From CAIZGX01 sp044239865 (GTDB lineage: Bacteria; Bacteroidota; Bacteroidia; Flavobacteriales_D; Sanyastnellaceae): a stretch of 64,000 nucleotides of DNA. The notes under the pieces are model-generated. The model saw nothing but the letters and a program-made list of their open reading frames with translations, was not told the DNA's origin and searched no databases. The stretch's first letter is position 1; every line of letters begins with the position of its first letter. Shown piece after piece: positions 53,137-61,171 of the stretch. The stretch spans positions 124,001 through 188,000 of the forward strand of contig JBIIAO010000003.1 in assembly GCA_044239865.1 (NCBI GenBank), written 5' to 3'. The translations under genes were made by a program, and so were the position numbers.

Positions 53137-53308
53137 ATTCGCCGCAGGCATTCGTTGCCACGCAACATTCGTGCTTGCACATTCGTGGCTACGCCACATT
53201 CGTCCTTTGGACATTCGTGGCTTTGCCACATTCGTCCTTTGGACATTCGTCCTTTGGACATTCGTCCTTTGGACATTCGTGGCTTTGCCACATTCGTTGT
53301 TATTCAAC
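53137..53308. repeat. Mini-hairpin array D: eleven stem-loops joined by ATTC
   Basis: Eleven stem-loops are joined by ATTC on + (GAAT on -): GCC-GCA, GTTGC-CAC, GTGC-TT, GTGGC-TAC, GTCC-TTT, GTGGC-TTT, GTCC-TTT three times, GTGGC-TTT and GTTG-TTATT, each closed by its complement. The build is the same as in arrays A, B, C and E, but with a different linker and mostly TTT loops. It lies between the start of the class III aminotransferase and the stop of the GH92 gene, both on the minus strand, and its last hairpin contains the GH92 stop codon. Confidence 0.88.
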
Positions 53309-56224
53309 AATCAGTTCGTCAAGGAAAATCCAAGGCTTCCCACCAACCCCCAAATGCCATTCAGGAATTTTATCGAACGCCGGAAGTGCCACGCATTTCA
53401 CATACTTCACTGCGCTAACATCACCTTTGTAGTACAATTTGTCGAAATATGCCTCGAACTCGTGCATCTGCGGACCTTCAATGCGCTGCTGTGAAGTGTA
53501 GTCTTCCGAATAAACTTCATTGTAACTTTTTCCATCTTTGCTCACAAAGAATTTCACGTTAGACGGAAACCATATCCACGGACGAATATCTTGATAGGCT
53601 GAAAGTGAAATCTTTTTAATGTTCGTCGGATTTTTCAACTCAATCACACATTCCATTTTGCCGTTATAGCCTTGCCATACACCTGTTCTGAAATCAAGCT
53701 TTCCACGAATTCCATCAATCAACGCATCATTTCCACCAGCAGTGTATTGCGCGTCGTAATTGCCCACTTCTTTCATTACTAAATTTCCTGAACGCTTGTA
53801 GAAGGTTGCTTCAATCCAAGGGCTGTCAATTTCTTTCTCTGAACCAGCCAATCCTTTGACAAGTATGGTGCATGTTTTTGTAATCTTGAACGGCTCGGAA
53901 TAGAAGAATCCTTTTTTCTTGATACCTCCTTCTTCCATTATTTCAACTTTAATTTTTGAAGCTCCATTCAAACATGAAATCGAAATCATTTGCTCGCCAA
54001 CGAATGCTCTGTTCGGAGCTGTGATGATAGGCGCAGGAACAATCTTCTTCTCATTGTATATGCCAAGAGGAAATGGTGAAGGATAACCTTGACTTCCAGT
54101 GTCAAATTCCGACATGGGTTCGTAATCTTGCCACCATCCGGTGTAGTCGCCCGGACAAATCGGATACGTATTCCATGCGCTTACAACATACCATGCCGAC
54201 ATTTGTCCGCAGTCTTCGTTTCCGCAAAGTCCATCTGGAGTAGGAGAGTAGAGTGTCTTCATAATGCTATCGCGATACATGTGAACTTTATCTCTGTTTA
54301 CATATGCATACAAATAAGCCATGTGATGACTCGGTTCGTTTCCGTGTGCGTACTGTCCGATAAGTCCTGTGATGTCGGCTTGCTCTCTTCCGGTAGTTTG
54401 CGTTGGTGCGTTGAAAAGCTTGTCCAACTCCGCTTCGAATTCCTTCTTTCCACCCATCAATTCCATCAACTCAGGAATAGCATGAGGCGCGAAGAAGCGG
54501 TATTGCCATGCGTTCGCTTCCGTGTAATGAAAGTTCACTTGAAAGGGGTCGAAAGGTGTTGCGAAGCCGCCATTCACACGCGCGCGCATGAATTTCGTTT
54601 CCGGATCGAAAACGTTTTTCCAGTTCTGAGAACGAATGGCGTATTGTTGCGCAACCGCTTTGTCACCTATCATTTCAGCGTAACGTGAAATACAGAAATC
54701 GTCATACGCAAACTCCAATGTCTTACTCACACTTTCGCTGAATTCATCGCCGGGAACATATCCATATTTTACATAGGCTTTCTTTTCATCTTGCGGACCA
54801 TTGCTTGTCGCAATCATGGCTTCCAACATTTTCAATTCGTCTTCACGATTTTTGAAACGAATGCCTTGTTGGTATGCTTCGGCAACCACCGGTACACTGT
54901 GATATCCAATCATGCAATACGTTTCATTTCCTGCCAATTCCCAAACGGGTAATTCGCCGCGCTCCTTATGCATTTCAAGGAAGGTTTTCATCCAATCTTG
55001 TGTGCGCTCGGGTTCCAATTTACACATCATTGGGTGGTAGGCTCTGAAAGTGTCCCAAAGTGAAAACACAGTGTAGCGCGTATAACCTTCGGCCTTGTGA
55101 ATCTTATTGTCCATGCCGCGGTATCTTCCATCTACATCGCTCCACACATTCGGAACAGTGTAACAGTGGTACAACGAAGTGTTATAATTTTCAAGTCCTT
55201 GTCCAGTTGGAAATAAACTTGGAGCAGGTGCTTTTTCAAAAACTTTCTGCCACTCTTCTTCAACCTTTTCTTTGTTGTATCTGAAATCGTTCTTCGGCAT
55301 TTCAGCATATAAATTTCTCTTTGCGCCTTCTTCATCCACTCCTGAAATACCCACACGAATGGTCAATACATTTTTTTCGGTTGGAAGGAAAAGAAACTGA
55401 AACGCTTGAATCATTTCAAGTTCAATTTTAGTTTCTCCTTTTTCATTTACACTCTTCGAACGTTGCATCAATTGGTCATTTCCAACAAAAGGCTGAGAGA
55501 ACACTGCGTAGAAATAAGTGTGTTGCTCAGTAGCCCACGCTTCAGAAACACGGTATCCGCTAATAGCAGTATCGCCATAAAAATGCAAGTCGTAATACAA
55601 GAGTTTATCTCTGTGCATGAAGTCTAAAAACAACAAACACGAATCGCCCGGTTGCATTTTGTATTCATGCATCCCCGCATGGGTAGAGGCAGTCATGCGC
55701 GCGTCAATGCCGTAGTCGCTTAAGCGAACACCATAAAAACCGGGACTTCCAACTTCCATGTTGTGTGCAAATCGAGAAGCAATGGCATCGCGCCAAAGCG
55801 GTTTGTCCTTCGTGTGTCCATTCGTTGGCATGAACAAGATATCGCCGTAATCAGACACTCCCGTTCCTTGCAAATGCGTGTGTGTGAATCCGTAAATAAT
55901 GTTGTCGTTATAATGATAACCACCGCAGCCGTCCCAACCGTCGAGTCGAGTATCTGGACTCAACTGCACCATTCCAAACGGAGCTGTTGCTCCAGGAAAG
56001 GTATGTCCATGTCCACCTGTTCCTGTGAACACATTCACATTGAATTTTTTAATTAATACATCTACAGCAGGAACCTTAACCGAATGACTGGTCGGGGTGT
56101 TTGAGAATGGTGCAACGTCATAAGTTTCCAAATCTTCATTTGGGGGGATGCGCGCGCAGACGCATGATCCAAGTGTTATACTGGAAAGGAGAAATGCTGG
56201 AAGGTAAACGTATATTTTTTTCAT
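53300..56224 (-). CDS. GH92-family alpha-mannosidase lipoprotein with C-terminal discoidin-like domain
   Basis: The 974-residue protein has a lipobox (ITLGSC) and the GH92 double-domain fold: GGHGHTFPGATAPFGMVQLS, DTRLDGWDGCGGYHY, YRGMDNKIHKAEGYTRYTVF, SLWDTFRAYHPM, GNEPSHHMAYLYAY, and GNEDCGQMSAWYV with the catalytic Glu/Asp pair. GH92 enzymes are calcium-dependent exo-mannosidases acting on N-glycans or yeast mannan. After the catalytic part is a chitobiase/F5-8C-like domain (about 850-970, ending KPWIFLDELIVE). I use ATG 56224; a frame to 56248 adds eight residues before the signal. The start overlaps the upstream small gene as ATGA. Confidence 0.92.
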   Translation of the reverse strand: MKKIYVYLPAFLLSSITLGSCVCARIPPNEDLETYDVAPFSNTPTSHSVKVPAVDVLIKKFNVNVFTGTGGHGHTFPGATAPFGMVQLSPDTRLDGWDGCGGYHYNDNIIYGFTHTHLQGTGVSDYGDILFMPTNGHTKDKPLWRDAIASRFAHNMEVGSPGFYGVRLSDYGIDARMTASTHAGMHEYKMQPGDSCLLFLDFMHRDKLLYYDLHFYGDTAISGYRVSEAWATEQHTYFYAVFSQPFVGNDQLMQRSKSVNEKGETKIELEMIQAFQFLFLPTEKNVLTIRVGISGVDEEGAKRNLYAEMPKNDFRYNKEKVEEEWQKVFEKAPAPSLFPTGQGLENYNTSLYHCYTVPNVWSDVDGRYRGMDNKIHKAEGYTRYTVFSLWDTFRAYHPMMCKLEPERTQDWMKTFLEMHKERGELPVWELAGNETYCMIGYHSVPVVAEAYQQGIRFKNREDELKMLEAMIATSNGPQDEKKAYVKYGYVPGDEFSESVSKTLEFAYDDFCISRYAEMIGDKAVAQQYAIRSQNWKNVFDPETKFMRARVNGGFATPFDPFQVNFHYTEANAWQYRFFAPHAIPELMELMGGKKEFEAELDKLFNAPTQTTGREQADITGLIGQYAHGNEPSHHMAYLYAYVNRDKVHMYRDSIMKTLYSPTPDGLCGNEDCGQMSAWYVVSAWNTYPICPGDYTGWWQDYEPMSEFDTGSQGYPSPFPLGIYNEKKIVPAPIITAPNRAFVGEQMISISCLNGASKIKVEIMEEGGIKKKGFFYSEPFKITKTCTILVKGLAGSEKEIDSPWIEATFYKRSGNLVMKEVGNYDAQYTAGGNDALIDGIRGKLDFRTGVWQGYNGKMECVIELKNPTNIKKISLSAYQDIRPWIWFPSNVKFFVSKDGKSYNEVYSEDYTSQQRIEGPQMHEFEAYFDKLYYKGDVSAVKYVKCVALPAFDKIPEWHLGVGGKPWIFLDELIVE

Positions 56225-56688
56225 GGTGCTGTCGAAGGTGAAACGCAAACTGGACAGTTCATTCGATCGTGAACGCCGAAGTGAAGCACTTGTGGTTTGG
56301 CTATTTTTATTTGAGTGAGGTAAATTTCTTTTTGTTCGGGAGTCAGTGAGAGTTCGACATTTAAATCACGTTCGTCGCGAAGTTTTTTGATGAATTCAGA
56401 TCGCATGTTTAAATCTTTCAAACGCTCTTCTTCATTCACAGAAGGCTCTTCCGCAACTATGCTCATAATTTTTTTCTGATCTTCAATCAGACCATGATAG
56501 TGCATGTATATTGAAGGAATGAGAAGATCTTGCTGTTCTGAAAGGTTCAATTTCGCGCGCATCGATTTTATTTTCGCTTGATCTTGAACAGGAAGTACGC
56601 TTATGTCAACGCTATCTCTCATCATCGGTTGTGCAGATGAAGTCAAGGCAGTCAAACAAAGCAATAGCGCAAGGAAGAAACGAATCAT
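56221..56688 (-). CDS. Hypothetical exported helical protein
   Basis: The 155-residue protein has a signal peptide (MIRFFLALLLCLTALTSSAQ) and a charged helical body (KLRDERDLNVELSLTPEQKE) like the LTxxQ/Spy-type periplasmic proteins. Its LTPEQKEIYL segment is the kind seen in CpxP/Spy relatives. It ends in NCPVCVSPSTAP with a CxxC. It is translationally coupled to the GH92 gene by an ATGA overlap and is probably first in that operon. Confidence 0.65.
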   Translation of the reverse strand: MIRFFLALLLCLTALTSSAQPMMRDSVDISVLPVQDQAKIKSMRAKLNLSEQQDLLIPSIYMHYHGLIEDQKKIMSIVAEEPSVNEEERLKDLNMRSEFIKKLRDERDLNVELSLTPEQKEIYLTQIKIAKPQVLHFGVHDRMNCPVCVSPSTAP

Positions 56689-56720
56689 ATTTCAAAAATA
56701 GGACAGAAGCAAAGATGTAC

Positions 56721-56728
56721 TACATTTG
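56721..56728 (+). promoter_or_regulatory. Probable -7 promoter box of the cobalamin uptake operon
   Basis: TACATTTG matches TAnnTTTG and lies just before the riboswitch aptamer. No good TTG is found 19 bases upstream; TTCAAAA at 56691 is too far away to count. Position relative to the riboswitch is the main support. Confidence 0.5.
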
Positions 56729-56732
56729 CATT

Positions 56733-56937
56733 GCATTTGGTCAATGGAGAAGTTCATTGTGAAAAGGGAATCGCGCGAAAATCGCGAACTGTGCCCGCAG
56801 CTGTAAAGCTCTCATTCGAAAGAATGAAAACGATTGCCACTCAAAGCCACTGTGAAAACGGGAAGGCGTGCAACCGAGAGATAAGTCAGAAGACCTGCCA
56901 AGTGTATTAACCCCATCATCGCTCGGGGCCAAGCGAG
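56733..56937 (+). ncRNA. Cobalamin (B12) riboswitch
   Basis: The conserved blocks appear in order: GGGAATCGCGCG, ACTGTGCCCGCAGCTGTAA at about 56789-56806, the B12-box region AGCCACTG (56845-56852), GGGAAGGCG (56860-56868) and AGTCAGAAGACCTGCC (56884-56899). After the aptamer, TCGCT/AGCGA (56919-56936) can form a hairpin with loop CGGGGCCA directly before the start codon region. There is no T-run, so control is probably at translation start, with ligand binding shutting off the downstream receptor genes. Confidence 0.93.
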
Positions 56938-56946
56938 AACAGGACT

Positions 56947-58848
56947 ATGAACAAAAAAATTTGTGCTGCCTTCTTGTTGCTGTCGCCTATGCTTGTGTTT
57001 TCACAAGACTCACTTCCGCATGTCCAGATTATGCCTTTGGAAATCATTTCGGAACGAAGTTTAAAGGCCGATAAACTCCATGCAATAGACTCGTTGCTAT
57101 TGCTGAATTGCTCATCACTCGACATCGCCTCAACCCTTCAGCGTTCCGGAATTGGTTTGGTGAATTCATACGGAGCACCAGGGTCTATCGCTTCTTTGCG
57201 CCTTGGTGGAATGAGTTCGAACTACGTTACTGTTGAATTAAATGGCGCCGTTCTAAACTCGCCAACGCTCGGAATGGCCGACCTTTCGCTCATTCCTTCA
57301 TTCTTTATTCAATCAGCGTCGCTCGGAGAACGCAACTTCAGTGGCTTTCAACGAAATGTTGGAATAGCAGCAACGCTTCGGTTAGAATCAAGTGTTGCCA
57401 CAAAAAACGAGGTCTCCGTTGAAAGTACAGTCAACTCCTTGCAGAATGTTTTTTACGGAATGGCTGTCTCAAGAAAGCGAGATCAATGGAAGTGGAGCAT
57501 TCGAGCATTTCAATCAAGAAATGAAAACAGATTCAGTTACAGGGATATTCAGCAATGGGAAGCCCCTTTGGTGACTCAAACGAACAACAACAACATTTCT
57601 CAAGGCGTGCAGAGCAGTCTTGTTTTTGAAGGAAAGAAAAGAACGCATTACTTCAACACCATGGCGGTTAATCGTTATGCTTTGTTGCCCTCTGTCATGG
57701 GCGGGGTAGGCAACTGGAATGCAAATCAGCACGACGACCTTTTTCAATCGACGTTTTATTGTGAAGGAAAGCGCAAACGAGTTTTATCGTTTATGCATTT
57801 TCAGTCGAAGCAAGGCGTCTCCGTTATTCTTTCGAATCAAGAATATTCAAGCAATGTAGCTTCAAGCCAAATTCAAACAAGCCTTGTCAATGCTTTTGCA
57901 AACGGATCTTTGCAAAGGCGCAGAGCGCTTTTTCAAATTAATCCTACCGCAAGTCTTACGAATCTTCAATACGCCGATTGGAATCAACAAGTGCAATGGA
58001 AGGGTGGTTCCCTTTGGGCGTCATACATTCAAGATTTAGCAAAAGGAAAATTGAGAATGGTTTCATGGGTGAAGCCCGAATGGCGTTCTGATCGAAATCC
58101 TATTGTTAGTGGAGAAGTGGGAATGGAACTTCCATACAAAACAAAAAAAGTGAGTTCGCAATTATCTCTTTCCGGTAGCGTGAAATCGCGAATGCCTTCC
58201 GCCAATGATCTGTATTGGATTCAAGGAGGGAATCCTGAATTGCTTTCGGAAAAGGCTAAATGGGTTCAGTTCAAATGGGACAATGAAATGTCCATTCGAA
58301 AGGAAATGTCGATTCAATTTCAGATAAATGCAAAGGCAGGATCCGTTTCAAATTGGATTCAATGGTTGCCCATGCCAGAGGATATTTGGATGGCCAGCAA
58401 TTTCAAATCCGTTGAAATGAAGCAATTGGAAGGTGTTGTTTCTTGGAAGACAAATTTGCGTGGCGGTTGGTTGAATCTTACGAGCAGAACAGAATGGACA
58501 AGTACGACTGCGATGAACATCGGTAGTCCAGGCGTCTTCGATATGGTTTACACACCTCGCCTTCGTACCAGCGCTTCTGCGCAATACACACACAAGAGTT
58601 GGTCATTACTTTTTTCAGACACCTTTGTTTCGCAGCGCTATACCGATGAAGGGAATACGAGCTTTTATGCACTTCCAAGTTTCAACTTGCTCAATGCAAG
58701 CGTGAACAAAGAATGGCAATTCAATAAGAATAAATTATCACTTCAATTTGAAGTGCAGAACATAACGAACGTTCAATACCAATGGATACGCGGATACGCG
58801 TTACCGGGTAGAGTCTACTCAATCGGAATTAAATTTTTCATTCACTAA
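56947..58848 (+). CDS. btuB: Cobalamin TonB-dependent outer-membrane receptor (BtuB-like)
   Basis: The 633-residue protein has a signal peptide (MNKKICAAFLLLSPMLVFSQ), a plug domain (LDIASTLQRSGIGLVNSYGA, LRLGGMSSNYVTVELNGAVL) and a barrel ending in LPGRVYSIGIKFFIH with a terminal aromatic-type strand. Plug and barrel sizes fit BtuB. Its place ten bases after a cobalamin riboswitch and before a beta-propeller lipoprotein makes B12 or corrinoid uptake the likely role. Energy would come from TonB-ExbBD encoded elsewhere. Confidence 0.9.
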   Translation: MNKKICAAFLLLSPMLVFSQDSLPHVQIMPLEIISERSLKADKLHAIDSLLLLNCSSLDIASTLQRSGIGLVNSYGAPGSIASLRLGGMSSNYVTVELNGAVLNSPTLGMADLSLIPSFFIQSASLGERNFSGFQRNVGIAATLRLESSVATKNEVSVESTVNSLQNVFYGMAVSRKRDQWKWSIRAFQSRNENRFSYRDIQQWEAPLVTQTNNNNISQGVQSSLVFEGKKRTHYFNTMAVNRYALLPSVMGGVGNWNANQHDDLFQSTFYCEGKRKRVLSFMHFQSKQGVSVILSNQEYSSNVASSQIQTSLVNAFANGSLQRRRALFQINPTASLTNLQYADWNQQVQWKGGSLWASYIQDLAKGKLRMVSWVKPEWRSDRNPIVSGEVGMELPYKTKKVSSQLSLSGSVKSRMPSANDLYWIQGGNPELLSEKAKWVQFKWDNEMSIRKEMSIQFQINAKAGSVSNWIQWLPMPEDIWMASNFKSVEMKQLEGVVSWKTNLRGGWLNLTSRTEWTSTTAMNIGSPGVFDMVYTPRLRTSASAQYTHKSWSLLFSDTFVSQRYTDEGNTSFYALPSFNLLNASVNKEWQFNKNKLSLQFEVQNITNVQYQWIRGYALPGRVYSIGIKFFIH

Positions 58849-58860
58849 AAAATAACAATT

Positions 58861-59904
58861 ATGAAACTAAAGTTTTTATCAGTACTAATGTTTTCAATGA
58901 TTCTGGTTTCTTGCGACAAATGCAAGACTGATGAGGAACCTGTTGCAGACTACTCTCAAGGCGCATTTATTGTCAACGAAGGGTCTTTCGGAAATCTGAA
59001 TGGAAGTGTCACTTGGACACTCAACAGCACATTGGTTTCAAATCCATTCGCTGAAGCGAATGGAACAGCTTTGGGCGATGTGATTTCAGATTTCGATGTT
59101 GTGAACGGAAAGTTCTACGCAATATCGAATTCAACGTCGAAAGTCATTGTTATGAACGCTACTACCTTTAAAGTGGAAGCGGAAATTACAGGATTTACTT
59201 ATCCACGCTCGTTTCAATATGCAGGAAACGGAATGGCCGCAGTTACAGATGGTAGTTTAGATGGAAGTGTGAAATGGATTGACCTTTCAACAAATACCAT
59301 TACAGCCTCTACGCCTGTAGGATTGGGTCCTGAAGGCATGTGCGTTTTGGGCAATCGATTGTATGTGTGTAACAGCGGTGGATGGGACATTGACAATCGT
59401 ATTGCCGTTATCGATATTCCTTCACAGTCTGTTCTTACTTATGTAAATGTCGCAGATAGACCGGTTGAAATTCAAGTAGACACAAACGGTTATTTGTGGG
59501 CTTTGTGCAGCGGCGAGACGCAGTATGACGAGAATTGGACTCAAATTATTGGACATACCCCTGCAGCTTTGGCGAAAATTTATACAGTAGATAATTCTGT
59601 AACGACATTCGATGTGGGTGTATTGGGAGATCATCCGCTGCACATGGCGAAAGACGAGACAAACAACAAAATTTACATTGCAAACACGACGGTTTTATCT
59701 TTCGATATGCAATTGAATGTATTTACAGATTTCTTGACGGTAGCATCCAACGGTGTTTCGGTGAATCCCACCACGCATGAGGTTTGGGTTTGCAGTGAAA
59801 CGAATTATACTTCTCCTTCAACTGTAAAAGTGTACAGCTCTGCTGGAACGTATGTGAAAGATCTTACTGCGGGTATTGCTGCTTGGAAAGTAGAATTCAA
59901 TTGA
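58861..59904 (+). CDS. Surface beta-propeller lipoprotein, BtuG-like (DUF5074/YncE family)
   Basis: The 347-residue protein has a lipobox (ILVSC, Cys near residue 19). Its seven-bladed-propeller-like repeats follow the YncE pattern: SQGAFIVNEGSFGNLNGSVT, FYAISNSTSKVIVMNATT, GNRLYVCNSGGWDIDNRIAV, NKIYIANTTVLSFD. In Bacteroides, BtuG proteins of this type sit outside the cell, bind B12 very tightly and hand it to BtuB. The gene is 12 bases after btuB and under the same riboswitch, which supports that role. A strong terminator follows. Confidence 0.82.
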   Translation: MKLKFLSVLMFSMILVSCDKCKTDEEPVADYSQGAFIVNEGSFGNLNGSVTWTLNSTLVSNPFAEANGTALGDVISDFDVVNGKFYAISNSTSKVIVMNATTFKVEAEITGFTYPRSFQYAGNGMAAVTDGSLDGSVKWIDLSTNTITASTPVGLGPEGMCVLGNRLYVCNSGGWDIDNRIAVIDIPSQSVLTYVNVADRPVEIQVDTNGYLWALCSGETQYDENWTQIIGHTPAALAKIYTVDNSVTTFDVGVLGDHPLHMAKDETNNKIYIANTTVLSFDMQLNVFTDFLTVASNGVSVNPTTHEVWVCSETNYTSPSTVKVYSSAGTYVKDLTAGIAAWKVEFN

Positions 59905-59926
59905 TATTCTTCCAAGTGAAAAACAA

Positions 59927-59952
59927 AAAAGCCGCTTGAAAAAGCGGCTTTT
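59927..59952. terminator. Bidirectional intrinsic terminator
   Basis: AAAAGCCGCTT-GAAA-AAGCGGCTTTT forms an 11-bp stem with a GAAA loop, flanked by A-run and T-run. It lies between the cobalamin operon and the convergent small gene at 59973, so it can end both transcripts. Confidence 0.92.
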
Positions 59953-59972
59953 GTTTTATATCGAAAATAAAT

Positions 59973-60317
59973 TTAGTTCTGTTCTACGAATTTACCGTTT
60001 TGCTTCACCAAATGAATATGAGCGGAAGTAGCAGTTAAGTTAACGTTGCTGTTCGATTGACAAACAACCAATCCGCCAGTAGTTGCGCGGACAGAGTATG
60101 AAATACCAATTAAGTTTCTGTTCGCATCGAATTGCGGGGTGTACTGAAAATCTAAGCCTTGAGCAATCATGTCGTTGCGCAGTTGAAACAACTGCTCACG
60201 TGTTGTAGTTGATGAAAGAGTAAGGTTCACCTCATTGCTTGTAACAATGTTTTGAGCCATAACTGAAGAGCCCATTATAAGAGCTGCAGCAACTAAAAGA
60301 GAGCGAAGAGTTTTCAT
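59973..60317 (-). CDS. Hypothetical secreted protein
   Basis: The 114-residue protein has a signal peptide (MKTLRSLLVAAALIMGSSVM, cleavage after MAQ). The mature part begins NIVTSNEVNLTLSSTTTREQ and contains FQLRNDMIAQGLDFQYTPQF, a pattern like an alpha/beta ferredoxin-type or Bla-regulator-associated domain found in Bacteroidota. The function is unknown. It is a single gene with its own terminator. Confidence 0.7.
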   Translation of the reverse strand: MKTLRSLLVAAALIMGSSVMAQNIVTSNEVNLTLSSTTTREQLFQLRNDMIAQGLDFQYTPQFDANRNLIGISYSVRATTGGLVVCQSNSNVNLTATSAHIHLVKQNGKFVEQN

Positions 60318-60433
60318 AGGTTGTAATCTTTACACAATTATACAAATAGTTTTTATTTATTGGTGAGCGAATTGAAAAATAATCCTTCCGTTTTATGAAC
60401 TATTTTCGCCGCTCATTTTAATCCTAACGAATA

Positions 60434-60961
60434 GTGAGCCAAAAATTATCATCTACTGAATTACGCATTCAATTAATGTCTTCCGATGAATCAATAGCAT
60501 TGAATGCAATTGAACAATTGAAGATAAATGGAAGGGCATCTGCCATTTCCCCTCTGTTGGAAGTTCTTGCATCTTCGGATCATTTATCAATGAAGAAAGA
60601 AGCGCGTGAAATGCTTTCAGCCATGCGTGTAAAAAATGCAGAAGAGGAATTGGTGCAAGCACTTTTCGATAATAAGTTTAAATCAATTCAGGTTGAGGTA
60701 CTTCAATTCTTGTGGAGCAATGGTTTTTCAGCAGCCGGACAGTTACATGTTTTGGTTGAAGTAGCTGTAAAAAATGGGTTTCAAGGCATGCTTGAGTTCA
60801 TGAGTATCTTGGAAGTAGAAGAAGGCGTTTATTCCGAAGAAGAACAACTGGGAGCCATGAGCTTCCTTCGTAGCACCCCTCAAGAAAATTTCACCCGAGA
60901 AGAAAAAATCATCTTCAACGACATCCTTCGCTTAATAGATACTCTTGCAATAAACGAGTAA
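60434..60961 (+). CDS. HEAT-like-repeat hypothetical protein
   Basis: The 175-residue protein starts at GTG 60434 (MSQKLSSTELRIQLMSSDES). It is all helical, with HEAT-like pairs (ALNAIEQLKINGRASAISPL, SIQVEVLQFLWSNGFSAAGQ). There is no signal peptide, and it probably serves as a binding scaffold. CTATTTTCG about 30 bases upstream is one base from the -7 consensus. Its TAA is followed at once by hairpin array E. Confidence 0.7.
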   Translation: MSQKLSSTELRIQLMSSDESIALNAIEQLKINGRASAISPLLEVLASSDHLSMKKEAREMLSAMRVKNAEEELVQALFDNKFKSIQVEVLQFLWSNGFSAAGQLHVLVEVAVKNGFQGMLEFMSILEVEEGVYSEEEQLGAMSFLRSTPQENFTREEKIIFNDILRLIDTLAINE

Positions 60962-61166
60962 TCATCGCGCAGCGTCATCACGCAGTGTCATCAATCGCAG
61001 ATTGTCATCACAACGTGTTGTGTCATCACGCAGCGTCATCAATCGAAGATTGTCATCACAACGTGTTGCATCATCACGCAGTGTCATCAATCGAAGATTG
61101 TCATCACAACGTGTTGTGTAATCAATCGAAGATTGTCATCACAACGTGTTGTGTCATCGCGAAGCG
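60962..61166. repeat. Mini-hairpin array E: thirteen stem-loops joined by TCAT
   Basis: Thirteen stem-loops with TCAT linkers (once TAAT) fill the gap between two convergent stop codons: CGC-GCA, CAC-GCA, CAATC-GCA, CACAAC-GT, CAC-GCA, CAATC-GAA, CACAAC-GT, CAC-GCA, CAATC-GAA, CACAAC-GT, CAATC-GAA, CACAAC-GT and CGC-GAA. Two units have imperfect stems (the fifth and seventh). A unit of three hairpins (CAC, CAATC, CACAAC types, 48 bases) recurs. Every triloop is GCA or GAA in this orientation. Confidence 0.9.
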
Positions 61167-61171
61167 TTAAG

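Noticed and set aside
60962..61166. CRISPR array
   Set aside because: The repeated part is only a 4-base linker and the variable parts are self-complementary 9-14-mers; there are no 25-40-base repeats or spacers and no cas genes.
60985..61170. Periodic small proteins encoded by the hairpin arrays (also at 51698-51880, 51757-51966, 53109-53494)
   Set aside because: The open frames exist only because most hairpin units add up to multiples of three (48-base blocks); the peptides are translated repeats with no independent coding signal.
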